DNA from: Haliscomenobacter sp033763495
GTDB taxonomy: Bacteria; Bacteroidota; Bacteroidia; Chitinophagales; Saprospiraceae
DNA length: 64,000 nt
Reading direction: 5' to 3'
Assembly: GCF_033763495.1 (NCBI RefSeq)
Contig: NZ_JANRKL010000062.1
Coordinates: forward strand, 1-64,000
Below, in pieces: positions 32,725 through 39,969 of this stretch (position 1 is its first letter; each line of letters begins with the position of its first letter). The position numbers and the translations under genes were made by a program. The notes under the pieces are model-generated. The model had not been told where the DNA came from and did not search any database. It saw nothing but the letters and a program-made list of their open reading frames with translations.

Positions 32725-33225
32725 CTAGCTTGGGTAGTTGGAAAGGGTTATGATGAGGTAAACCCTGTCATTGCTGGTAATGCGATCGATTTTAGTGTAA
32801 AAACCTCCTTCGAGCGCTTTGGTCTCGGCAAGTCTAATGTCATCTTTTTGTGCCCTGATCATCATGACCCAATTGCTCAATGGCATGAGTTGTGGGTCCA
32901 AAACTGCCAAAGCTGCCAGGTTTAAAATGGCCTGATCGGTCCAAAAGGCAGCATCGTCTTGGCTGGGTTTTTCTTTTAACTCGAAACGAAATTCCTGGCG
33001 GATCTTTTCGCAGCCACTTTGTAAAATGGTCAGGGTTTTTCCATTGACGAATCTTACGAATTCTTCACTTTCAATCCCATTTACGGTAAACTTATGTTCT
33101 GCTACGCCCCGCATACCTTCACGCAGCATTGCTTGCGGTTTGGTTTTACAATCCGTTTCTTTGTTCCCGTTATTTTGGCAAGCGCTTAGCGCTAAGAGGA
33201 CGAAGAGAGTGGTGAGTCGAAGCAT
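32725..33225 (-). CDS. Small hypothetical lipoprotein
   Basis: This 166-residue exported protein starts at the ATG at 33225 (MLRLTTLFVLLALSAC). The lipobox LSAC places the lipid anchor at Cys16. An upstream in-frame extension to 33303 is read from an inverted repeat and is not real. The mature part has no family I can name; three cysteines remain (one each in ETDCKTK and QSGCEKI, plus the lipid one). It follows fba on the same strand, with only an inverted repeat between, and may be co-transcribed with it. Confidence 0.7.
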   Translation of the reverse strand: MLRLTTLFVLLALSACQNNGNKETDCKTKPQAMLREGMRGVAEHKFTVNGIESEEFVRFVNGKTLTILQSGCEKIRQEFRFELKEKPSQDDAAFWTDQAILNLAALAVLDPQLMPLSNWVMMIRAQKDDIRLAETKALEGGFYTKIDRITSNDRVYLIITLSNYPS

Positions 33226-33239
33226 AGGAAATGATGAGT

Positions 33240-33315
33240 GATGAGTGATAAGTGATGAATGATGAATTGATATAAATTCCAGTACCAATTCATCATTCAT
33301 CACTTATCACTCATC
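33240..33315. repeat. 30-bp perfect inverted repeat between fba and the lipoprotein gene
   Basis: Segment 33240-33269 (GATGAGTGATAAGTGATG onwards) is the exact reverse complement of 33286-33315, with a 16-nt spacer. The arms consist of tandem TGATGAGTGA-like units. The wording differs from the GGTTGAG family but the design is the same: a long arm pair filling an intergenic gap. Confidence 0.85.
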
Positions 33316-33319
33316 ACTA

Positions 33320-34399
33320 TTAAACGTTGCGGTTGATACAATTCAAATCCTCAAATGCCACTTTCAGGCGTGAGATGAGGCTTTTTTCACCTTCCCGCAA
33401 CCATACCCGTGGATCGTAGAATTTTTTATTTGGTTTGTCGTCACCTTCGGGGTTGCCGATTTGGCCCTGGAGGTAAGCTTCATTTTTTATATAGTAATCT
33501 TTCACACCGGCCCAGTATGCCCATTGAATATCAGTATCGATGTTCATTTTGATGGCACCGTATTCAATTGCCTCGCGAATTTCTTCACGAGTAGAACCAG
33601 AACCGCCGTGGAACACAAAGTTAACGGGAGTGTCACCACTCAAGTTGTGTTTGGCTTTGATGAAATCCTGGGAGTTTTTCAGGATTTTAGGTGTCAGTTG
33701 TACGTTACCGGGTTTGTATACACCGTGTACGTTACCGAAAGCTGCCGCAATGGTGAAGTTTGGACTAACTGCTTTGAGGTGTTGGTAAGCATAATCCACT
33801 TCTTCTGGTTGGGTATACAACTTTGAGTTGTCTACATCTGAGTTGTCTACTCCGTCTTCTTCTCCACCGGTTACACCCAATTCGATTTCCAGAGTCATGC
33901 CCATTTTGGCCATGCGCTTGAAGTATTCCACGCAGATTTCAATGTTCTCATGTAGGGGCTCCTCCGACAAGTCGAGCATGTGTGAGCTGTACAATGGCTG
34001 GCCGGTGGCGGCAAAATGTTTTTCGCTGGCGTCCAGCAAACCATCCACCCAGGGTAAAATATTTTTGGCACAGTGGTCCGTGTGCAGGATCACTGGAATA
34101 CCGTAAGCTTCTGCGACCTGGTGAACGTGCATTGCACCAGAGATACCACCAATAATAGATGCTTTTTGTCCAGCATTGCTGAGGCCTTTTCCGGCAAAGA
34201 AGGAAGCACCTCCATTTGAAAACTGAATGATTACAGGAGAATTGACTTCCCGGGCAGTTTCCAAAACGGCATTGACAGAGTTGGTACCAATTACATTGAC
34301 GGCTGGCAATGCAAAGTTGTTTTCATTGGCATAATTCAGCAACTCGGTTACTTCTTCTCCAAAGAGTACCCCAGCGCGAAAACGGGTAGCTGTTGACAT
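33320..34399 (-). CDS. fba: Class II fructose-bisphosphate aldolase
   Basis: This 359-residue zinc-dependent aldolase cleaves fructose-1,6-bisphosphate in glycolysis and makes it in gluconeogenesis. The zinc and active-site segments are present: VILHTDHCAKNILPWVDGLL, SSHMLDLSEE, LEIELGVTGGEEDGVDN, GNVHGVY and FHGGSGSTREEI, ending with INTDIQ-like NIDTDIQWAYW. The length is exactly that of the E. coli FbaA type. The start is the ATG at 34399; longer frames run into the inverted repeat upstream. Confidence 0.96.
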   Translation of the reverse strand: MSTATRFRAGVLFGEEVTELLNYANENNFALPAVNVIGTNSVNAVLETAREVNSPVIIQFSNGGASFFAGKGLSNAGQKASIIGGISGAMHVHQVAEAYGIPVILHTDHCAKNILPWVDGLLDASEKHFAATGQPLYSSHMLDLSEEPLHENIEICVEYFKRMAKMGMTLEIELGVTGGEEDGVDNSDVDNSKLYTQPEEVDYAYQHLKAVSPNFTIAAAFGNVHGVYKPGNVQLTPKILKNSQDFIKAKHNLSGDTPVNFVFHGGSGSTREEIREAIEYGAIKMNIDTDIQWAYWAGVKDYYIKNEAYLQGQIGNPEGDDKPNKKFYDPRVWLREGEKSLISRLKVAFEDLNCINRNV

Positions 34400-34424
34400 G
34401 GTTAAAGTGTTTGTGTGTTTTTGT

Positions 34425-34563
34425 TGAGTTGAGGAGGGTTGAGGGAGGTTGAGGAAGGTTGAGGCTACCGCAGTGACTTGGGCACACATCACACCCACAC
34501 ATCACACTCGCACCAATTCTTGCGGTAGCCTCAACCTTCCTCAACCTCCTCAACCACCCTCAA
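34425..34563. repeat. Inverted repeat of the GGTTGAGGA family between trxB and fba
   Basis: The left part (34425-34482: GAGGGAGGTTGAGGAAGG then TTGAGGCTACCGCA) pairs with 34521-34563 (TGCGGTAGCCTCAACC then TTCCTCAACCTCCTC). The spacer carries CACACATCACACCCACACA, a wording echoed in inverse form near 12.85 kb. It separates trxB from fba on the minus strand. Confidence 0.8.
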
Positions 34564-34565
34564 CT

Positions 34566-35510
34566 TTAAATCACTCCTTTGGCGGCCAAGTAACGCTCTG
34601 CATCCAATGCAGCCATACAACCAGTTCCAGCAGCAGTTACAGCTTGGCGGTAGATGTTGTCTTGGGCGTCGCCACTGGCGAAAACTCCTTCTATATTGGT
34701 TAGGGTACGACCTGGTACGGTTTTGAGGTAGCCGGTTTCATCCATGTCCAACCAACCTTTAAAAATATCGGTGTTGGGTTGGTGGCCAATGGCTACAAAG
34801 AATCCTTTGACAGGAATCACGGTTGTTTCACTGGTTTTGTTGTTGAGCAGTTTTACACCCTCCACCTCGTTCTCGCCGAGGACTTCCTGCGTTTCAGAGT
34901 TCCAATGTATAACGATATTCTCAGCATTTAAAACTCTTTCCTGCATAATCTTCGAGGCGCGCAGTTGATCACGGCGCACAATCAGGTGCACTTTGGGGCA
35001 AAGTTTAGCCAAATACGTGGCTTCCTCTGCTGCAGTATCACCGCCACCTACCACGGCAACTTCTTGCCCGCGGAAGAAAAAACCATCACACACGGCGCAG
35101 GCAGATACTCCTTTGCTCCAGAATTTTTTCTCAGACTCCAATCCCAGCCATTTGGCGCTGGCGCCCGTGGCAACGATTACAGCGTCGGCGTGAATTTCCT
35201 GCTCACTTTCCGTCCAGATTTTGTGCACCGGGCCACTGAAGTCTACCTTGGTGATCATTTCATAACGAATCTGGGTGCCAAAGCGCTCTGCTTGTTTGCG
35301 GAAATCTTCCATCATTTCTGGGCCCATGATGCCGCTGGGATATCCAGGGTAGTTCTCCACATCGTTGGTGATCATCAACTGGCCACCGGGATCTTTACCA
35401 GTGAAGAGCACGGGGTTCATGTTTGCTCTGGCTGCATAAACGGCGGCGGTGTACCCGGCAGGTCCGGAACCGATGATGACGCAGTGCAGGTGTTCTGCTG
35501 TATTTGCCAT
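34566..35510 (-). CDS. trxB: Thioredoxin-disulfide reductase
   Basis: This 314-residue flavoenzyme reduces thioredoxin with NADPH. The FAD motif is IIGSGPAGYTAAVYAARA, the redox pair is CAVCDG (Cys138, Cys141), the NADPH motif is VAVVGGGDTAAEEATYLA, and the C-terminal FAD segment is GVFASGDAQDNIYRQAVTAAGTGCMAALDAERYL. The length is standard. It is transcribed towards fba and divergently from the subtilase gene. Confidence 0.95.
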   Translation of the reverse strand: MANTAEHLHCVIIGSGPAGYTAAVYAARANMNPVLFTGKDPGGQLMITNDVENYPGYPSGIMGPEMMEDFRKQAERFGTQIRYEMITKVDFSGPVHKIWTESEQEIHADAVIVATGASAKWLGLESEKKFWSKGVSACAVCDGFFFRGQEVAVVGGGDTAAEEATYLAKLCPKVHLIVRRDQLRASKIMQERVLNAENIVIHWNSETQEVLGENEVEGVKLLNNKTSETTVIPVKGFFVAIGHQPNTDIFKGWLDMDETGYLKTVPGRTLTNIEGVFASGDAQDNIYRQAVTAAGTGCMAALDAERYLAAKGVI

Positions 35511-35741
35511 TTTTAACTGTTTTTTTGTCCCTTTGTGGAATTGTGCGCAAATTTAATCAAGCAATCAATATGTAGGCTGTAATTTTCATCACAGACTTGC
35601 CAGAAACAAACATATCCCAATCAGGATCGGTTGAAAAGAAAGGTTTTATCCTGGCATAATGTCCGTTAGGCGATTATTCCAAGATAGAGTGGCATGGTAA
35701 GGTGGAAAAGCTTAAATTTCACCAAAATTTAAATCCTGACT

Positions 35742-37256
35742 ATGGTCGCGTTATATGGTCTAAGTTTTGTCGTAGCCTTCGTGGCACTGGCACTTTGGTT
35801 CGCTTTAAAGCGCGAATTGGCTGAAAAATACTTTAGCCGCTTGATGTTTTTGGCGCTGGTATTGTACTCAATAAGTATGGTGACTGTCGCTGCCCCTATG
35901 GTGTACAAATTTCAGACGGTTTTCCGAGACATGCTCTTTTTGGGGGTATTTGGAGCAATTTTTAGCCGCATGGCGGGCTGGACCAAAGGTTTTTGGGCGG
36001 GGGTGATTTTGGCTTTAGTGGCACTGTTTTGGTTCTACCGCCAATTTGTAAGCACAACATTCCCTTACCATAACTCAATTCCACTGGATGCTCAGGGGGA
36101 AATTTTGTTGGAGTTAAAAGAGGGACATCAGGTTGCTGAATTGAACAAAATCTCCAATAAATACGGTTTAAACCTGCGGCGGGCCTTTTTCCCTAAAGAT
36201 GCCAGTTCTACCGAGCTGGACAATTATTACCTGGTCGATATCCCGGATGCCAAGGCCAAAAATCTTGTACGCATTGAACGAGAGCTGAGCCGTTCCAGCG
36301 CTGTAGTATGGACTGAAGAAAACGAAATCCTTCGAGTGGAGCCGCTGCGCAAAGCCGAAAACCCGGCCAAGTTGCCCTCCAAGTTTGGGATCAACGACCC
36401 CGGTGTTGCCAATCTCTGGGGGTTCGAGCGCATGCAGATGGACCAATTGTACAATTATTTGGATCAAAATAAGGTGCAACCCGTGCGCAAAGCCCTAATC
36501 GCGATTCTGGACACCGGAGTGGACGCCAATCATGAGGACCTCAAAGCCAATTTTAAATCCATTGACGCTACTTCCAACCGCGACTTTAAAGGGCATGGTA
36601 CCCATTGTGCCGGAATTGCAGGTGCCGTTTCCAACAATGGGGTAGGGGTGGCCTCTTATTCCCGGGACAATCGCTTTACGACCATCACCAGTGTAAAGGT
36701 CTTGAGTGATCAGGGTTTTGGTACTCAGGAAATCATCATTGATTGCATCATCAAAGCGGCAGATGCGAATGCAGATGTGATTTCTTTGTCCCTTGGCGGC
36801 CCGAGCAACCAAAGTCGGCAAAGAGCTTACGACAAAGCGGTCAAGTATGCCAATAATAAAGGTGCAATTGTGGTAGTTGCAGCCGGAAACTCCAACCGCA
36901 ATGCCGCGCAGTTTAGCCCCGTCAATTCTAAAGGGGTCATCGGGGTTTCTGCTGTCGATAATGAACTCAATCGGGCGGAATTCTCCAATTTTGTGCAGGA
37001 TATTCCATTTGGCGTTGCTGCTCCCGGGGTAAGCATCTATTCTACCATTCCCAACAACAGGTATGAGACTTACAATGGCACTTCGATGGCTACGCCGTAT
37101 GTAGCGGGTTTACTGGGTTTGATGAAAAGTATTGACCCTAAGTTGACCACTGAGCAAGCCCATAAAATTTTGTCCGAAACCGGTATCAGTACCCGCAACT
37201 CCAACTTAACTGGCAAATTCATTCAACCACTTGCCGTAGTAAAACGATTAAAATGA
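35742..37256 (+). CDS. Membrane-anchored S8 (subtilisin-type) serine protease
   Basis: This 504-residue protein begins with about three or four membrane segments (residues 1-110; VALYGLSFVVAFVALALWF, SRLMFLALVLYSISMVTV and two more). A propeptide-like region follows (DAQGEILLELKEGHQVAELN), then the subtilase domain from about 215. The catalytic triad is visible: Asp in ILDTGVDANHEDL, His in GHGTHCAGIAG and Ser in NGTSMATPYVAGLLG, with the oxyanion Asn in VVAAGNSN. An N-terminal multi-pass anchor is less common than a signal peptide in this family. The active domain is probably on the periplasmic side. It stands alone before the sulfur operon. Confidence 0.9.
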   Translation: MVALYGLSFVVAFVALALWFALKRELAEKYFSRLMFLALVLYSISMVTVAAPMVYKFQTVFRDMLFLGVFGAIFSRMAGWTKGFWAGVILALVALFWFYRQFVSTTFPYHNSIPLDAQGEILLELKEGHQVAELNKISNKYGLNLRRAFFPKDASSTELDNYYLVDIPDAKAKNLVRIERELSRSSAVVWTEENEILRVEPLRKAENPAKLPSKFGINDPGVANLWGFERMQMDQLYNYLDQNKVQPVRKALIAILDTGVDANHEDLKANFKSIDATSNRDFKGHGTHCAGIAGAVSNNGVGVASYSRDNRFTTITSVKVLSDQGFGTQEIIIDCIIKAADANADVISLSLGGPSNQSRQRAYDKAVKYANNKGAIVVVAAGNSNRNAAQFSPVNSKGVIGVSAVDNELNRAEFSNFVQDIPFGVAAPGVSIYSTIPNNRYETYNGTSMATPYVAGLLGLMKSIDPKLTTEQAHKILSETGISTRNSNLTGKFIQPLAVVKRLK

Positions 37257-37390
37257 TTTTGTAATCAAATAAGTTATATTGAGGGTGCTTTTCAGCACTC
37301 TCAATACTCAAAATCCACGATAAAAGGGACATATGAATATATGTTCAAGTTTTTTGACATCAAAAAAATGATAAAATTTCCTTAAAATAA

Positions 37391-37421
37391 TTGCACGAGA
37401 AAAAAAATGCCCATATACTTG
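37391..37421 (+). promoter_or_regulatory. Promoter of the sulfur assimilation leader
   Basis: TTG (37391-37393) and TATACTTG (37414-37421) fit the Bacteroidota -33/-7 pair (TTG, then TAnnTTTG with one mismatch) with a 20-nt spacer. Transcription should start near 37428, about 67 nt before the small cysteine-rich frame. Confidence 0.55.
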
Positions 37422-37446
37422 CACTGTGAAATCACGCTAGTGCAAG
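37418..37446. promoter_or_regulatory. 8-bp inverted repeat over the start site, possible operator
   Basis: CTTGCACT (37418-37425) and AGTGCAAG (37439-37446) are perfect inverted repeats with a 13-nt spacer. The left arm overlaps the -7 element. This may be an operator for a dimeric regulator or a 5' hairpin in the leader RNA. The regulator is unknown. Confidence 0.4.
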
Positions 37447-37494
37447 CAAAGACCAGATACCAATTGCGATGCAACTAGTCTAAAACACAAAAAT

Positions 37495-37587
37495 ATGCTC
37501 GCAATATCCAAGCCACTGTCCACACTGAATAACCCGATGCTGGGTTGTTGTTGTGCGTGCTGTTGTAGCCGACTGGCAGGGGTATAG
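37495..37587 (+). CDS. Cysteine-rich leader peptide (attenuator)
   Basis: This 30-codon frame starts at the ATG at 37495 and ends at TAG 37585-37587. It reads MLAISKPLSTLNNP, then MLGCCCACCCSRLAGV. Six cysteine codons fall among seven consecutive codons (37546-37566). The run is immediately followed by CTGGCAGGG (37573-37581), which can pair with the 5' arm of the terminator at 37619-37656. The gene downstream is sulfite reductase. This is the design of a leader-peptide attenuator that senses cysteinyl-tRNA. The frame is too short for usual gene callers. The peptide itself probably has no other function. An internal ATG (37537) is also in frame. Confidence 0.75.
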   Translation: MLAISKPLSTLNNPMLGCCCACCCSRLAGV

Positions 37588-37656
37588 CTTGATGTGTACA
37601 TATATTGTCCTTTAGCATAAAAGCCCTGCCGGATTCTACCCGACAGGGCTTTTTTT
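37573..37656 (+). promoter_or_regulatory. Terminator/antiterminator switch of the sulfur operon
   Basis: The terminator stem has AGCCCTG (37622-37628) paired with CAGGGCT (37644-37650), extended inside by C37630-G37632 with C37640-G37642, one mismatch, and seven Ts (37650-37656). The alternative pairing is CTGGCAGGG (37573-37581) with CCCTGCCGG (37624-37632), 9 bp including one G-U, and it removes the terminator's 5' arm. A ribosome stalled at the cysteine codons leaves 37573-37581 free, so reading continues; a ribosome reaching the stop codon covers it, so the terminator forms. This is predicted, not tested. Confidence 0.7.
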
Positions 37657-37702
37657 AATCCAAAACAAACCACGCTACAATCGTGGGCCATACACAAAAA
37701 CC

Positions 37703-39859
37703 ATGAGCAATTACGAACACGACTTTTCTACCGTAAGTGCAGCAGATCAAAAAGACATCCAGGAATTGGAGCGCCGCATCCATGATTTTCAGCGTGGCAA
37801 AGAAGATACCGAGCGCTTTCGCCTGTATCGTCTGACCCGGGGTGTGTATGGCCAACGCCAGGAAGGGGTGCAAATGTTTCGCCTTAAATTGCCTTATGGC
37901 CGCATTAATTCTGACCAATTGGTGCGTATAGCCGATGTGTCGGATCGTTATGCCACTGGTAATCTGCACATTACTACCCGCCAAAACATTCAGTTGCACT
38001 ACGTGAAACTGGCAAATTCACCCAAAGTTTGGACTGAGTTGGCGCAGATGAACCTCACTGCCCGGGAAGCGTGTGGCAACACCGTGCGGAACTTCACCGC
38101 TTCTCCAACCGCCGGGATCGATCCAAAAGAACCTTTTGATGTTTCACCTTATGCTGAGGCATCTTTCCAATATTTTTTGCGCAACCCGATCTGCCAGGAA
38201 ATGGGCCGCAAGATCAAAATCGCCTTTTCTTCTAGTGAGCAAGATTCTGCCTTCACCTATTTCCACGATTATGGCTTTATCCCCAAAGTACAAGTAGTGG
38301 ATGGTCAGGAGCAGCGTGGCTTTAAAGTACTGGTTGGTGGTGGTTTGGGTGCGCAAGCTATCACAGGATTGGTTGCCTACGAATTTTTGGCTGAAGACCA
38401 AATCATTCCTTTTATGGAAGCTGGTTTGCGCATTTTCGACCGCTACGGCGAACGCGAAAAGCGCATGAAGGCGCGGATGAAGTTCCTCATCCAAAAATTG
38501 GGCTTTGAAGCCTGGATGGAGCTGGTCAAACAAGAATGGAAAGCCCTGAAAAATAAATCGGTCGCGATTGACCGCAACCTGGTGCCAGAAGCGGCTCCAA
38601 TTGGACAAGGTACCATCTCTGCTGATATAGTCCCCGTAGACGAACACTGGTACCAGGAATGGAAGCGGACCAATACTTTTGAACAAAAGCAAAAAGGTTA
38701 TTACGGTATATTCGTTCGGGTAGTATTGGGTGATTTGCCTTCTGATAAGGCACGCGCCTTGGCGGCGGTCATTAAACAATACGCCGCTGACGACATCCGC
38801 TTTACCATCAACCAGGGCATTTTGCTGAAATTTGTGCGCCCTGAGGCATTGCCACTTTGGTTCAACAAGTTGCATGAGTTGGGGCTGGCTTTGCCAGGTG
38901 CTGATTCCACTGCTGACATTACTGCATGCCCAGGTACCGACACCTGCGCCTTGGGGGTAACCAACAGTACCGGATTGTCCAGAATTTTGGAAGAATTGAT
39001 CCGGGAAGAGTATCCCGAATTGATTGATGAAAAGTTTTTTAAGATTAAAATAAGTGGTTGTATGAACGCCTGCGGCCAGCACATGGCTGCTAATTTGGGT
39101 TTCCACGGTAGTTCATTCAAACACGGAGATTTGGTTATTCCAGCTATGCAGGTCGTTTTAGGCGGTGGAGTCGCTCCCGATGGGCGTGGCTTCATCGCCG
39201 ACAAAATTGTCAAAGTACCCACCAAACGTATCCCCGATGTGGTAAGGTATGTGTTGGATGACTTCGAAAAAAACGGCGCTGAAGGGGAATACTACAACGA
39301 CTATTTCCTGCGCCAGGGCGACAAGTACTTCTATGCCCTGCTGAAACCATTGGCTGATCTCAAAACCATGACCCAAGACGAATATTTTGACTGGGGTCAG
39401 GATCGCCTATACAAGCAGGAAATTGGGGTAGGAGAGTGTGCCGGGGTTATGCTGGACATGGTTGGGGTGATCCTTAAAGATGCCATTGACAAAATTGCTG
39501 CAGCTAAAGAATCTTTGGAACAAGGCCTGTGGTCCGATGCCATTTATTCCAGTTATGCCGCTTTCGTGGTTGCCGCAAAAGGGATGTTGCTGAGCAAGGA
39601 CGTGAAGTGCAACACCCAAAAGGGGATTATTGACGACTTCCAAACCCATTTTGTTGCTACTGGAGATTATACCCTGTTGACGGATTTCACCGCAACGGTT
39701 TTGCAAATCAACCAATACGAACCCGAAGAAAACTTCGCCAGCGACTACGTGGCCCAGGCAGAAACTTTCGTTCGCTCAGTGATCGCACAGCGCGAAGTTC
39801 AATTGGAAGAAAGCAACGGCATTGATAAAAAGGTAGTTGGCGATTATTATCGCGCGTAG
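37703..39859 (+). CDS. Ferredoxin-dependent sulfite reductase with C-terminal HEPN-like domain
   Basis: This 718-residue siroheme enzyme belongs to the nitrite/sulfite reductase family and reduces sulfite to sulfide with electrons from ferredoxin. The twofold repeated core runs to about residue 565. It includes GNLHITTRQNIQLHYV, GNTVRNFTASPTAG and the [4Fe-4S]/siroheme ligands in ACPGTDTCALG (C-x5-C) and KISGCMNACGQH (C-x3-C). The last 130 residues (AGVMLDMVGVILKDAIDKIAAAKESLEQG, SDAIYSSYAAFVVAAKGMLLS) form a helical HEPN-like domain that most homologues outside Bacteroidota lack. Sulfite is preferred over nitrite because the neighbours are siroheme synthesis genes and cysH. The leader upstream suggests cysteine-dependent attenuation. 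Confidence 0.92.
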   Translation: MSNYEHDFSTVSAADQKDIQELERRIHDFQRGKEDTERFRLYRLTRGVYGQRQEGVQMFRLKLPYGRINSDQLVRIADVSDRYATGNLHITTRQNIQLHYVKLANSPKVWTELAQMNLTAREACGNTVRNFTASPTAGIDPKEPFDVSPYAEASFQYFLRNPICQEMGRKIKIAFSSSEQDSAFTYFHDYGFIPKVQVVDGQEQRGFKVLVGGGLGAQAITGLVAYEFLAEDQIIPFMEAGLRIFDRYGEREKRMKARMKFLIQKLGFEAWMELVKQEWKALKNKSVAIDRNLVPEAAPIGQGTISADIVPVDEHWYQEWKRTNTFEQKQKGYYGIFVRVVLGDLPSDKARALAAVIKQYAADDIRFTINQGILLKFVRPEALPLWFNKLHELGLALPGADSTADITACPGTDTCALGVTNSTGLSRILEELIREEYPELIDEKFFKIKISGCMNACGQHMAANLGFHGSSFKHGDLVIPAMQVVLGGGVAPDGRGFIADKIVKVPTKRIPDVVRYVLDDFEKNGAEGEYYNDYFLRQGDKYFYALLKPLADLKTMTQDEYFDWGQDRLYKQEIGVGECAGVMLDMVGVILKDAIDKIAAAKESLEQGLWSDAIYSSYAAFVVAAKGMLLSKDVKCNTQKGIIDDFQTHFVATGDYTLLTDFTATVLQINQYEPEENFASDYVAQAETFVRSVIAQREVQLEESNGIDKKVVGDYYRA

Positions 39860-39956
39860 GGGCATCCACGAAGGGATGCCCCTACGTCGCGCAACCCACG
39901 AATTTATTCGTGGGTAAAGCATGCCAACATCACCAGCCCACGAATTTATTCGTGGG
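39856..39956. repeat. Three hairpin repeats between sulfite reductase and SUMT genes
   Basis: GTAGGGGCATCC (39856-39867) pairs perfectly with 39874-39885. Two copies of CCCACGAATTTATTCGTGGG follow (39895-39914 and 39937-39956), identical to the copy at 12955-12974. The first hairpin overlaps the sulfite reductase stop. They may reduce transcription of the downstream siroheme genes. Confidence 0.8.
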
Positions 39957-39969
39957 GAAAAAATGAAAG

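Noticed and set aside
37437..37697. 86-codon minus-strand frame containing several cysteines
   Set aside because: It is the antisense of the cysteine-rich leader and the terminator. Its composition follows from the plus-strand features and it has no supported start.
39856..39956. CRISPR-like repeats
   Set aside because: Only two identical 20-nt palindromes are present, with one spacer and no cas genes; they match the dispersed hairpin family.
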